This document shows, piece by piece, positions 8,508 through 17,774 of a stretch of DNA of 64,000 nt; the first letter of the stretch is position 1, and each line of letters begins with the position of its first letter. A program made the translations under genes and the position numbers. This stretch comes from UBA935 sp031556725. GTDB lineage: Bacteria; Bacillota; Clostridia; Lachnospirales; Lachnospiraceae. A model generated the notes under the pieces. The model was given only the letters and a program-made list of their open reading frames with translations, did no database searches and had not been told where the DNA came from. Location of the stretch: the NCBI GenBank assembly GCA_031556725.1, contig JAVBSL010000008.1, forward strand, positions 1-64,000, given 5' to 3'.

Positions 8508-9395
8508 ATGAATAAGAAAGTTAAAATCGAAACGGGATATGTTATAATTTTGCTTGTCCTTATGGTTCTCACCATCATAACATTGTATCCTTTTTTAAAT
8601 GTTATGGCATTATCACTTAATGATTCGACGGACAGCGTCAGAGGTGGAATTACCATATTCCCCCGAGTATTTACATTGAAAAACTATCAGAAAGTTTTGC
8701 AATATGCAACATTGCCCCGGGCGGCGCTGAACTCCGTGCTGCGAACGGTAATTGGTACCGCGATTAATGTTGGTTTTACAAGTATGACGGCATATGCGCT
8801 AAGCAGAAGGGACTTTATTGGTCGGAAGTTTGTCAACTTTATGCTGGTGATAACGATGTATGTTTCAGGTGGTATGGTTCCCTCCTATCTGTTGATAAAG
8901 GCATTGGGACTGTATGGTAACTTTTGGGTGTACATATTACCGGGACTTGTTTGGGCATTCTGTGTCTTTATGGTAAGAACTTATATTGAAGGACTTCCTC
9001 TTAGTTTGCAGGAGTCAGCCATGATTGATGGAGCAAGTGACATGACGGTTTTTATCAAAGTTATTTTTCCTCTTTGCAAACCGGTTACAGCAACCATTGC
9101 ATTGTATTATGCAGTAAATCATTGGAACAGTTGGTTTGATACTTATCTATACTGCCCAACCAAAGATAACTTAACAACCTTGCAGTATGAGCTGCAAAAG
9201 ATATTACAAAGTGCCAGTGCATCGGTGGATCCCAAGACAATTATGCAGCAGGCGGATCGTTTAAAGGACTTGGTTACACCACAATCCCTGCAGATGGCCA
9301 TTACAGTAGTGGTTATAGTCCCTATTATCATTATATATCCATTTTTACAGAAATATTTTGTAGAAGGTATGACGCTGGGAGCTGTAAAAGGGTGA
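8508..9395 (+). CDS. CUT1 sugar ABC transporter permease, YtcP type
   Basis: A 295-residue permease, second half of the importer. It has about six transmembrane helices and the EAA loop ESAMIDGASDMTVF beginning near residue 169. The ATG is 15 bases after the stop of the LplB-like gene and has GGAAGG upstream. Such permeases pair with LplB-type proteins and carry di- to oligosaccharides, often plant cell-wall fragments. Confidence 0.93.
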   Translation: MNKKVKIETGYVIILLVLMVLTIITLYPFLNVMALSLNDSTDSVRGGITIFPRVFTLKNYQKVLQYATLPRAALNSVLRTVIGTAINVGFTSMTAYALSRRDFIGRKFVNFMLVITMYVSGGMVPSYLLIKALGLYGNFWVYILPGLVWAFCVFMVRTYIEGLPLSLQESAMIDGASDMTVFIKVIFPLCKPVTATIALYYAVNHWNSWFDTYLYCPTKDNLTTLQYELQKILQSASASVDPKTIMQQADRLKDLVTPQSLQMAITVVVIVPIIIIYPFLQKYFVEGMTLGAVKG

Positions 9396-9457
9396 TACTA
9401 AGCCTGACAAAATAACTTGCAGGTTCAGATATAAAAAAATAAAGGAGAGGTAAAATT

Positions 9458-11227
9458 ATGAGAAGAGTTAAAAAAAGTTTAGCATTGATGTTGGCAGCAG
9501 TGATGTTATGCAGCACGGCACTGACAGGGTGCGGAAGCAAAGAAAATGACAAAAAGACAGATGCAGCAGTTAACGATGCAGGTGGTACAGAGGCAGATAA
9601 ATCTGCCGAAGCAGATGGAGAAGCACAGGCAGGGGATACCGGCTTTGATATTGGAGAGGTGGAAGAATTTACCATATTTTGGCCGGAAGTAAAACCGGAT
9701 CATGATAATTGGGAGAGCTTAGTAGCTCAAAAGATTACAGAGAAGACCGGCGTTAAGCTTAAATTCATCTTTCCGGTTGGGGATTATCAGCAGCAGTTAT
9801 CCATGCTATTGGCAGGTGGGGATTATCCTGATCTGATTTGTACGAAAGAAGATGCTTTAACAACCTTAGTACAGGCTAATGCAGTTATTGATCTTGAGCC
9901 ATACATTGACAAATATGGACCGAATATCAAAGATTTCTGGGGCGAAGACTTATACCCAAGACTTCGCTATTCCAAGGAAAATCCTGCTATCTATAGCTTT
10001 GGCACAGGTGAAAGATATTCTGATCCAGCACCGGGTATTAACTGGAACAATGGATTTTTCTTGCAGAACGCTGTTTTAAAAGAGTTGGGATATCCTGAAA
10101 TCAAAACACTTCAACAGTTTGAAGATGCACTAGTAGCATACAAAGAGAAAAACCCCAAAATTGATGGGCAGGATACCATCGGACTTACATTAGTAACTGC
10201 TGATGGCTGGAGATATTTAATTTCTTTGACCAATCCTGCTTACTATACGGCAGGTCAGCCGGATAATGGTGAATGGTCCGTAGATGAAGCAGCAGGAACG
10301 GTTAAAATGCATTATCGTACCGGCCAGGACAAAGAGTATTTTAAATGGCTGAACCATTTAGTGGATATTGGAATTTTAGATCCGGAAAGCTTTACCCAGA
10401 CTTACGATGAGTATATTGCCAAAGTATCTTCCGGCCGTGTACTAGGTTTGATTGACGGATACTGGGAATTCTCTCAGGGAATAGAAGCTTTAAAAGCAAG
10501 TGAAAAATTCGAAAGACTTTATATGGGATTTCCTGTAACCCAAAAAGAAGGAATGGTTTATCCTACCAACTGGAGTGACGGGAAATGTAGACAAGGCGGT
10601 ATCGTTATTACCGATAATTGTAAAAACCCGGAAAAAATTGTTAACTTCTTTAATTATTTAGCCAGTGAAGAAGGTCAGGTTCTCAGAGAATGGGGCGTTG
10701 AAGGTGTTAACTGGAATTGGGAAGAGGGACAGAGAGTACGTAATCCGGAAGATGTTGCAAGAGATATGGAAGACAGTACCAAGTATATCTCTGAATCAGG
10801 CGTAAAATGCTACCGTGTATTATACTGGTTACTGTGGGGTAATGGTGCAGTTCTTTCTGATGGAACGCCGCTTAACTCAGAGAATGCCGAAGTTACTATT
10901 GCCACCTTCTCTGATGCAGAGAAAGAAACTCTGGCGGCTTATGGACAGAGCGAATTTACCGGAATTTTCCCGGCATCTACAGAGTTCCCGGTTAGAAAAT
11001 ATGGTTCAATGGCATCCTACTCACCGCTGACGGAAGAAACACAGGTTGCCTGGACAAAATGTCAGTCTTATATATTACCTGATATTGCAGCAGCTATTTT
11101 AGCAAAACCAGCTGACTTCGATGCAAAATGGGATGAATTTATGGATCATCTGAAAAAAGCCGGCATTGAACAGGTAGAAGCAGAAGTAACTCAGGTATAT
11201 CAAGACAGACTTGAGATGTGGAAATAA
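9458..11227 (+). CDS. Extracellular sugar-binding lipoprotein of the ABC importer
   Basis: A 589-residue solute-binding protein. The signal peptide ends in lipobox LTGC, so C25 is lipidated and the mature protein is anchored outside the membrane. A low-complexity Asp/Ala/Glu-rich linker (about 26-60) precedes the type-1 binding-protein fold. The length is typical for the LipO/YtcQ-like family that serves LplB/YtcP permeases and is longer than ordinary maltose-binding proteins. AAAGGAGAGG precedes the ATG. A strong hairpin follows the gene, which would favour higher amounts of this protein than of the enzymes downstream. Confidence 0.93.
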   Translation: MRRVKKSLALMLAAVMLCSTALTGCGSKENDKKTDAAVNDAGGTEADKSAEADGEAQAGDTGFDIGEVEEFTIFWPEVKPDHDNWESLVAQKITEKTGVKLKFIFPVGDYQQQLSMLLAGGDYPDLICTKEDALTTLVQANAVIDLEPYIDKYGPNIKDFWGEDLYPRLRYSKENPAIYSFGTGERYSDPAPGINWNNGFFLQNAVLKELGYPEIKTLQQFEDALVAYKEKNPKIDGQDTIGLTLVTADGWRYLISLTNPAYYTAGQPDNGEWSVDEAAGTVKMHYRTGQDKEYFKWLNHLVDIGILDPESFTQTYDEYIAKVSSGRVLGLIDGYWEFSQGIEALKASEKFERLYMGFPVTQKEGMVYPTNWSDGKCRQGGIVITDNCKNPEKIVNFFNYLASEEGQVLREWGVEGVNWNWEEGQRVRNPEDVARDMEDSTKYISESGVKCYRVLYWLLWGNGAVLSDGTPLNSENAEVTIATFSDAEKETLAAYGQSEFTGIFPASTEFPVRKYGSMASYSPLTEETQVAWTKCQSYILPDIAAAILAKPADFDAKWDEFMDHLKKAGIEQVEAEVTQVYQDRLEMWK

Positions 11228-11241
11228 AGTTTAACTGACTT

Positions 11242-11283
11242 TGGCTGTTACAATATATGTAAATTTGTAACAGCCATTTTATT
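11242..11283 (+). terminator. Hairpin between binding protein and xylanase genes
   Basis: TGGCTGTTACAA (11242-11253) and TTGTAACAGCCA (11265-11276) form a perfect 12-bp stem followed by TTTTATTT. The next gene is only 26 bases away and has no visible promoter of its own, so this is best read as a leaky terminator or RNA-stabilising element that sets the ratio of importer to enzymes. Confidence 0.75.
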
Positions 11284-11302
11284 TGGTAGAGGAGAAAAAG
11301 TA

Positions 11303-13468
11303 ATGAAAACAACAAAACTATTATTACTATTTATGTGTTTTGCTGTAATGGCATCTCTGATCGGATGCGGTAACGGCGGTAAAAGAGATGGGAATTCGGT
11401 TGCTCAGTCTTTTGATTTTGAAGATGGAAAGCTGGAGCCCTGGTATGCCAGTGACTGTACAGCAGAGATTATTTCCAAAGACGACGAACCCTATAACGTT
11501 CATGATGGAAAGTACAGTGTCAAGCTTTCCAATCGAAAATTAAGAATGAATGGACTTTATTGGGACGTAAAGGACATTGCTGAACAGGGAAGCTATGCCG
11601 TTAGCTTTTGGGCGAAGCTGGCAGAAGGAGAAAATCCCATGACTGTTTCACTGACCTGCAACATTGGCGATAGTGATGATGTCTGGTCATGGCCAACTCT
11701 GGCTCAGGGCGAAATCGTTTCCTATGAATGGCGGGAGATCAAAGGAGAAGGAACGGTTTCGTGGCTGGCTGATTTACAAAACTTTGAAATGCAAATTGCC
11801 AGACCCTACCAAGAAGGCGGCGACGAGAGCACACAGGCTTTTTATGTTGATGATATTAAGATCACTTCAACCTCTGACAGAGAACCTCAAAAAGATATCC
11901 AGGCATTAAAAGATGTGTTTAAAGATGATTTTAATGTGGGAGTTGTAACCAGTGCCGGTGTTTTGTCAGAAGACGCGGTTAAGAATTTAATCAAAAAGCA
12001 TTATAATGTAATCGGTGTTGATAATGCCGGAAAAATGGACTGGGTGATGGAAGGAATTACCGGCGAAGGAGCAAAGTATTCTACGGCCGAAATGACCTTT
12101 AAGGAACTAGATGTTGTAGCGGAATTTGCCAAGAAAAATAAAATGAAAATGCGGCTCCATGGTTATCTGTATCCACATCTGACCCCAGATGCTTTTTTTG
12201 AAGATGATAACGGAAATGAAGTATCGGCAGATGTTTTGAAGGAAAGAATACGGGATTACATATTCAAATATACCGAGCACATGGAAAAGAATTATCCGGG
12301 ACTTGTTTACTCCTGGGATGTTTTAAATGAAATTGCTGTTGATACCACGGAAAGCGGCTGGCGGGACGGAACGGATTCCGGAGCAGTGGACCGTTTCTAT
12401 ACCATCATTGGCGAGGATTATCCGGTTTACGTATTTCAATGTGCCCAAGATGCCTATGATGAAATTGTTGGTACCAAACGTGAGCATCCGCTGTTTTGTC
12501 TCAACGATTACGGACAGGATCAACAAGCTAAGAAACGGGATCTATTTTATGATCGGGTAAAAACCTTGCTGGATAAGGGGGCACCGATTACCAGTGTTGC
12601 TATTCAGGCGCATTCTTCATTGGATACACCAAAAGCCGATACGCTTGATTCAGCAATTAAATTATATGCGTCCTTAGGTCTTAAGGTTGAAATTGCGGAG
12701 TTGGATATGCAGTGTTATGATCTGGCGGATAATACTACCGCATATAATAACGGAATCGCCAGAGAAGCGGAGATTCGTCAGGCATATCAATACAAAATGA
12801 TGGTTGATGTGATTCGGGATAATAAAGACAGCATTGCCGGATTGACATTCTGGAATGTGAGTGATGACATTAGCTGGTTAGACACACCCTATCGAAAGGC
12901 TTATCCAACCCTTTTTGACAGTGCATTACAGGCAAAAGAAGCCTATTATGCGATAACCGGTACAAGAGAAATCCCGGTACTGGTGAAAAACGGTAAGGCA
13001 ATGATGGAAACCTGTGTGCCGGATGGTCAGGTGGAAGGAACCTGGGCACAAATTGCGTCAAATAAGCTTTCGGATGAAAGCAAGGGAAGCTTCAAGGCAT
13101 TTTGGGATTTACGTGATTTAAGTCTTCTGTGCTATATTGACGATAAAACGGCAACGGCGATTGATATTTATATTGACCCCCAAGGGGAATCTACCATTGA
13201 ATTATCCGATAAGCTGAAAAAGATTACCATCAATATGGACGGAACTGTTGCCGGCGATACCGAAGGCGTTCAGGCAGCTGTGGTTCCTACCGAAAAGGGT
13301 TTTTTAGTAGAAGCATTATTGCCTATCGGGGCAATGAAAAACTACGATGAATCAATTTTATTTGATCTGATTGTAAATACACCGGAAGAGAAGATTGCCT
13401 GGTCGGATACTTCCCTGCAGCAGGAAACCACTATGGTTCACTGCAATTTGTTAAAGGCTCCAAGCTAG
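11303..13468 (+). CDS. Lipoprotein GH10 endo-1,4-beta-xylanase, 5' part of a frameshifted gene
   Basis: The lipobox LIGC puts a lipid-anchored C22 at the surface. Next come a CBM22/CBM4_9-like sandwich (about 30-190), a GH10 barrel (about 215-535), and a CBM9-like module from about 555. Catalytic acid/base is E343 in DVLNEIA and the nucleophile is E466 in AELDM. It should cut xylan outside the cell and feed the importer. The frame ends at 13468 inside the last strand of the CBM9-like module: the expected ending (HYGSLQFVKGSK) is encoded in another frame from about 13424. The protein as sequenced loses its second CBM9-like module but keeps its full catalytic domain, so it is probably active. 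Confidence 0.9.
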   Translation: MKTTKLLLLFMCFAVMASLIGCGNGGKRDGNSVAQSFDFEDGKLEPWYASDCTAEIISKDDEPYNVHDGKYSVKLSNRKLRMNGLYWDVKDIAEQGSYAVSFWAKLAEGENPMTVSLTCNIGDSDDVWSWPTLAQGEIVSYEWREIKGEGTVSWLADLQNFEMQIARPYQEGGDESTQAFYVDDIKITSTSDREPQKDIQALKDVFKDDFNVGVVTSAGVLSEDAVKNLIKKHYNVIGVDNAGKMDWVMEGITGEGAKYSTAEMTFKELDVVAEFAKKNKMKMRLHGYLYPHLTPDAFFEDDNGNEVSADVLKERIRDYIFKYTEHMEKNYPGLVYSWDVLNEIAVDTTESGWRDGTDSGAVDRFYTIIGEDYPVYVFQCAQDAYDEIVGTKREHPLFCLNDYGQDQQAKKRDLFYDRVKTLLDKGAPITSVAIQAHSSLDTPKADTLDSAIKLYASLGLKVEIAELDMQCYDLADNTTAYNNGIAREAEIRQAYQYKMMVDVIRDNKDSIAGLTFWNVSDDISWLDTPYRKAYPTLFDSALQAKEAYYAITGTREIPVLVKNGKAMMETCVPDGQVEGTWAQIASNKLSDESKGSFKAFWDLRDLSLLCYIDDKTATAIDIYIDPQGESTIELSDKLKKITINMDGTVAGDTEGVQAAVVPTEKGFLVEALLPIGAMKNYDESILFDLIVNTPEEKIAWSDTSLQQETTMVHCNLLKAPS

Positions 13469-14046
13469 CTTTTGCAGTTTACGGAACACCGGAAATTGAC
13501 GGTGAGATCGATGCAGTATGGGAAAATGTTCCGGCAGTAGAACCGGGAATTGTAGTTGGTGATATGCAAGGTACCACTGGTGAGTTTAAGGCGATGTGGG
13601 ATGACACTCATTTTTATCTCTTAGCAGTAGTAAAGGATCAGGTTTTAAATGATGCAGCGGCCCTGACCGTTGCTCATGAACAGGACAGCATTGAGTTATT
13701 CTTAGACGAAAATAATGCAAAAACCTCACAATATGATCCGGACGATGGACAATACCGTATCAGCTTCGCCAATACACAGACCATCAACGGTGGCAGGGAT
13801 TTAGATTTATCCTGCATGACTTCCGCAGCAAAAGTAACAGACGATGGTTATATCGTTGAACTACGGGTTGCGTTCGCGGGCGATTATCATGAGAGTGGTG
13901 TAATTATGGGATATGACATTCAGATTAATAATGCGGATGACTCCGGCAGCAGAACGGGAACGGCGAACTGGAGCAACGAGCTGAATGATGGCTGGAATCG
14001 GACGGATCATTATGGGCTGATTAAATTAGTTGAAACCATGGAGTAA
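13421..14046 (+). pseudogene. Displaced C-terminal CBM9-like module of the GH10 xylanase
   Basis: From about 13421 the frame one base back continues the xylanase: it finishes the first CBM9-like module (NHYGSLQFVKGSKLA) and then encodes a whole second one (YGTPEIDGEIDAVWENVP onward, with KAMWDDTHFYL and NADDSGSRTG). CBM9 modules bind ends of xylan or cellulose chains. A single missing base, or two extra ones, near 13421-13431 explains the break. There is an ATG at 13564 but no ribosome site before it and it would start inside the domain, so independent translation is unlikely. A sequencing error is possible. Confidence 0.8.
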
Positions 14047-14055
14047 ATCAAAGAA

Positions 14056-14075
14056 AGGGGCGCATTTGCGCCCCT
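14056..14075 (+). repeat. GC-rich perfect hairpin between genes
   Basis: AGGGGCGCA and TGCGCCCCT form a 9-bp perfect stem around TT, nine bases after the xylanase module. No T-tract follows, so it is more likely an RNA processing or stabilising hairpin than a terminator. Confidence 0.6.
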
Positions 14076-14144
14076 AATACAAGGAGACTAAAAAAAGGAA
14101 GTTCTTGTTCAACAAGCTTGCTATAGAAATAAGGGAGAAAAATT

Positions 14145-16169
14145 ATGAGTTATCCGCAAATATTATATTGGAAATGGGATAGTAGTATTTTTGAAGGTGA
14201 TAATTTAGAAACAAAAATTGTTGATATTTTAAACAGGGGCACTGCTTTTTCCATGCTGTATGTGAGTTTTCACTGGATGAATAAGCAATTTACGGATCGG
14301 GAGTTAAAGGATGCCATTTCTTACTGTTGTAAAAAAATGCATCAAAATGGAAAAAAATTAATGCTGGATATTGATGTGAGAAATGAAGGCATTGAATTTG
14401 AAAAACACTTTCCCGGTAAGCTGTCAGGGAATTTAGAATTAGTTGAAATTGCTCTGGACGAAGAAGGCCGGGGAATGGTTATAATGCCGACGAGAAAAGT
14501 TGACCGCTGGATTAATGAAAAGATGGTTATTCCCAGTGGAGTTGTCAATGGCTGGGCCTTTCATAAAACGGGTGAGTTTGAATTTGAAGAAGAGTCTTTA
14601 ACTATCTTAAAGGATAAAATCAAGCTGAATGAAACCGAAGAAGCTCTGGAAATTGTCATTGAGGCAGGAGCAGAGCAGGGAAATAAGACCTGTGTGCTTT
14701 TTCCTTATACGTCTCATGTGATACCAGATTTATTTTGCGATGAAATGTACGAATATTTTGATGAAATGATGCGTTTCGTCAGTGATATCCCATTAGATGG
14801 AATCAGTACAGACGAATGGGGAGAATCACCGATTATCAATGTAGATGAAAACGGTCTGTTTTTAAAATATTTTCCTTACTCAAAGAGTTTCGATGATCTT
14901 TATTCCAGAAGATATGAAAGCTCTTTAACAGACGACCTGCTTTACCTGAAATATGACAGTAACAATGGGAAAAACAAACGAATTGTGGTAATCAACAACT
15001 ATCTGGATGCATTACGTGATAAAATGATTGAAAATGAAGCCTTTATTTATCAAAAAGGGAAGGAATATTTCGGTAAGGACACCTTTATCGGCGCTCATCC
15101 TACCTGGTGGGGAAGCAATGAGTGCTTTCATATAGAAGCACTTTATAACGGACTTGACTGGTGGGGAGTAAAGAGAGATTATGCCCAGACTGATGAGATG
15201 GTAATAATACCGATTCGAATGGCCCTGGCTCATAAATGGGGTGGAAATGTCTGGTATAATATGTTTTATTCCGGAGGCACAGAGCGACTGGACACCTATA
15301 TTGAAGAAACCTGGAACAACGCACGTTTCGGTGGAAGGACCCATCAATTGGGCTATGAATGCCCCAATGAACCCGGTGTATTGCCATTTCGCCGGGAAGG
15401 TTTTGAAGCCATCAATGAAATGGAAGGTGAAATCAGGAAGATTAACCAATTCCAAAAATCACAGCCTGATGCAAGGGTTCTGGTAGTATTTGGAATGGAA
15501 GCGGTAACCAACTGGTCCAACTATATGCCAAAGGACGAAGGAATGTTTTGTTTTCGCAATGAACATGACGGAATGAAGCGGATGTTAGCTACCACACAGG
15601 GGATATTTGAAACTGGATACTTATGCGATTTGATTCCCAGCACAGAGCTGTTGTGCGAGCAGATGAAAATCGGGAAACAGCAAGTAACATATGGAACCCA
15701 AAGCTATGATTTTGTTGTTGTACTAGCACCGGAATTTATGGATCGGAAAGCTTTTGGTCAATTGAAACGAATCAAAGAGAGTAGTATTCCTCTTTTGGTA
15801 TCAGGTAGCCTCCATTATTGGCGGGATGGCAGGGATGCCGGAGAAGAGTTCCGGGAATTTGCAGGAGCCCTTTCTTACTATTTCCAATCGGGAACGGATT
15901 CTGAAACGATTGCACAAATATTGGCAGAAAATAAAGTGGCTAAAAATACACATGGCAGAGGGACAGTTTATCAAGATGGCTCCATCCTGTTTGCAGCAGA
16001 AGGAAAGAAAACAAAAGGAAATATCCTGATGATAGAGGAAACAGTAGCGAATCATCAAATCAGCTTTAAGGGAGAGGATTTCCTGGGAATCCGCTGGCTG
16101 GAAGACGGCGAAGTGGAATATATTTGCGGAAAGAAAGAGTCCTTATCTATTGATGGACAGATATACTAA
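14145..16169 (+). CDS. Unrecognised large protein, probable glycoside hydrolase-like barrel
   Basis: I do not recognise this 674-residue protein. It has no signal peptide. The first ~440 residues alternate like an alpha/beta barrel and contain acidic motifs of the kind found in retaining glycosidases, such as DGISTDEWGESP with D223/E224. Residues about 440-600 look like a Rossmann-type domain (ARVLVVFGME, YDFVVVLAPEF, IPLLVSGSLHYW), as in the middle domain of GH42 beta-galactosidases. A short beta tail follows. AGGGAGAAAA lies before the ATG. Position between xylanase and GH13 genes supports a cytoplasmic role on imported oligosaccharides; substrate unknown. Confidence 0.6.
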   Translation: MSYPQILYWKWDSSIFEGDNLETKIVDILNRGTAFSMLYVSFHWMNKQFTDRELKDAISYCCKKMHQNGKKLMLDIDVRNEGIEFEKHFPGKLSGNLELVEIALDEEGRGMVIMPTRKVDRWINEKMVIPSGVVNGWAFHKTGEFEFEEESLTILKDKIKLNETEEALEIVIEAGAEQGNKTCVLFPYTSHVIPDLFCDEMYEYFDEMMRFVSDIPLDGISTDEWGESPIINVDENGLFLKYFPYSKSFDDLYSRRYESSLTDDLLYLKYDSNNGKNKRIVVINNYLDALRDKMIENEAFIYQKGKEYFGKDTFIGAHPTWWGSNECFHIEALYNGLDWWGVKRDYAQTDEMVIIPIRMALAHKWGGNVWYNMFYSGGTERLDTYIEETWNNARFGGRTHQLGYECPNEPGVLPFRREGFEAINEMEGEIRKINQFQKSQPDARVLVVFGMEAVTNWSNYMPKDEGMFCFRNEHDGMKRMLATTQGIFETGYLCDLIPSTELLCEQMKIGKQQVTYGTQSYDFVVVLAPEFMDRKAFGQLKRIKESSIPLLVSGSLHYWRDGRDAGEEFREFAGALSYYFQSGTDSETIAQILAENKVAKNTHGRGTVYQDGSILFAAEGKKTKGNILMIEETVANHQISFKGEDFLGIRWLEDGEVEYICGKKESLSIDGQIY

Positions 16170-16216
16170 ACATTTTAGTGGTAATGTACGAATAAAATCA
16201 TAGGGAGGATTTATCA

Positions 16217-17761
16217 ATGTCAAAATGGCTGAACAATGCAGTATTTTATGAAATTTACCCACAATCGTTTTGTGATTCCAATGGAGATGGAATCGGAGAT
16301 ATTCAGGGAATCATCTCAAAGCTGGATTATATACGTGACTTGGGGTTTAATGCAATATGGCTTAACCCATGTTTTGAATCACCTTTTGCAGATGCTGGAT
16401 ATGATGTGGCAGACTATAAAAAGGTTGCGCCCAGATATGGCACCAATGATGATTTGATAGAGCTCTTTGAGCAGACACATAAGAAAGATATGCATATCCT
16501 GCTGGATTTAGTCCCTGGGCACACTTCTATCGAACACGAGTGGTTCAAGAAGTCGATGAAAGCGGAAAAAAATGAATATACCGATCGTTATGTCTGGACG
16601 GACAGTGTTTGGGAGGAGCCGGAAGGAATGGGGTGCATCAGAGGAATTTCGGATCGTCATGGGTCTTGCGCGGTCAATTTCTTTTCAACCCAGCCGGCAT
16701 TAAACTATGGTTTTTACAAGCCGTCCAAGCCATGGCAGATGTCGATGGATGAGGAAGGACCAAAGGCGACGTTAGAGGCACTTAAGGATATTATGCGTTT
16801 TTGGCTTAATAACGGTTGCGATGGATTCCGCGTCGATATGGCTGGTTCCCTTGTCAAGGCAGATGAAGAAGGAAAGGGAATTATCAGGCTGTGGCAAAAT
16901 GTTCGGGATTTTTTAGATCGTGAGTTTCCGGAAGCAGCAATGGTTTCGGAATGGGGTGAACCGGATATGTCCTTACAGGGTGGTTTTCATATGGACTTTT
17001 TACTTCACTTTGGACCGTCTCACTACAATGATTTATTCCGTTGTGAGGAACCGTTTTTTTCAAGCAGAGGAAAAGGTGATATTTCAAAATTTGTAGAAAA
17101 ATATTTGGACAATTATGAAAAATCAGAACGAAAAGGACTTATATGTATTCCTTCGGGAAATCATGATATGGATAGGCTGGCTCGCCATTTGCATCAGGAC
17201 GAACTTAAAATTGCACATGCATTCTTACTCTCCATGCCGGGCGCACCTTTCATTTATTATGGCGATGAGATTGGAATGAATTATGTTGAGGGATTAACTT
17301 CGGTAGAAGGCGGATATAATCGAACCGGTTCACGGTCACCGATGCTTTGGGATGATAGTAAAAACGCCGGATTCAGTACAGCGGACAGCGATAAGCTATA
17401 TATAAAACAAGATGATTCCCCGGATCGGGCAACCGCTGAGAGCCAGATGAAAGAGGATGGTTCTTTGCTGAACGAAATCAAAAAGCTGATTACCATCAGG
17501 AAAGAACATCCGGCACTGCTTAGTAAGGGTGAAATCGAGTTTTTATCCAGTGGTGATTATCCTCTTGTTTATCTGAGAAAAAGCGAAGATGAAACAATTC
17601 TGGTGGTGATAAATCCGGCAGACCGCAAAGTTTCTATTGCGTTTGATAAGGCTCCGAAATCGGTCATCTATTCTTTCGGTGAGCTGGCTGAATTTGCGGC
17701 TGGAAAAGTTGAGGCAGGACCTTGCTCGGCTGGGTTCTATGAAATTGATTTAGAGGATTGA
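16217..17761 (+). CDS. GH13 alpha-glucosidase/amylase-family enzyme
   Basis: A 514-residue GH13 enzyme. Visible are the N-terminal YEIYPQSF and DSNGDGIGDIQG segments (calcium-loop type), nucleophile D207 in GFRVDMA, acid/base E245 in MVSEWGE and transition-state stabiliser D317 in SGNHDM, then a C-terminal beta domain. The layout is that of oligo-1,6-glucosidase-like cytoplasmic hydrolases of alpha-linked gluco-oligosaccharides. GGGAGG precedes the ATG. An alpha-glucosidase in a mostly beta-glycan locus suggests that the imported glycan carries alpha-glucosyl units or that the operon handles mixed substrates. Confidence 0.9.
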   Translation: MSKWLNNAVFYEIYPQSFCDSNGDGIGDIQGIISKLDYIRDLGFNAIWLNPCFESPFADAGYDVADYKKVAPRYGTNDDLIELFEQTHKKDMHILLDLVPGHTSIEHEWFKKSMKAEKNEYTDRYVWTDSVWEEPEGMGCIRGISDRHGSCAVNFFSTQPALNYGFYKPSKPWQMSMDEEGPKATLEALKDIMRFWLNNGCDGFRVDMAGSLVKADEEGKGIIRLWQNVRDFLDREFPEAAMVSEWGEPDMSLQGGFHMDFLLHFGPSHYNDLFRCEEPFFSSRGKGDISKFVEKYLDNYEKSERKGLICIPSGNHDMDRLARHLHQDELKIAHAFLLSMPGAPFIYYGDEIGMNYVEGLTSVEGGYNRTGSRSPMLWDDSKNAGFSTADSDKLYIKQDDSPDRATAESQMKEDGSLLNEIKKLITIRKEHPALLSKGEIEFLSSGDYPLVYLRKSEDETILVVINPADRKVSIAFDKAPKSVIYSFGELAEFAAGKVEAGPCSAGFYEIDLED

Positions 17762-17774
17762 TAAGGAGAGTTGG

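Noticed and set aside
13421..13431. Programmed -1 frameshifting in the xylanase gene
   Set aside because: No X-XXY-YYZ slippery heptamer or obvious downstream stem-loop is present, so mutation or sequencing error is more likely.
14056..14075. Intrinsic terminator after the xylanase
   Set aside because: The hairpin is strong but has no T-tract, and the next gene lacks its own promoter, so transcription probably continues.
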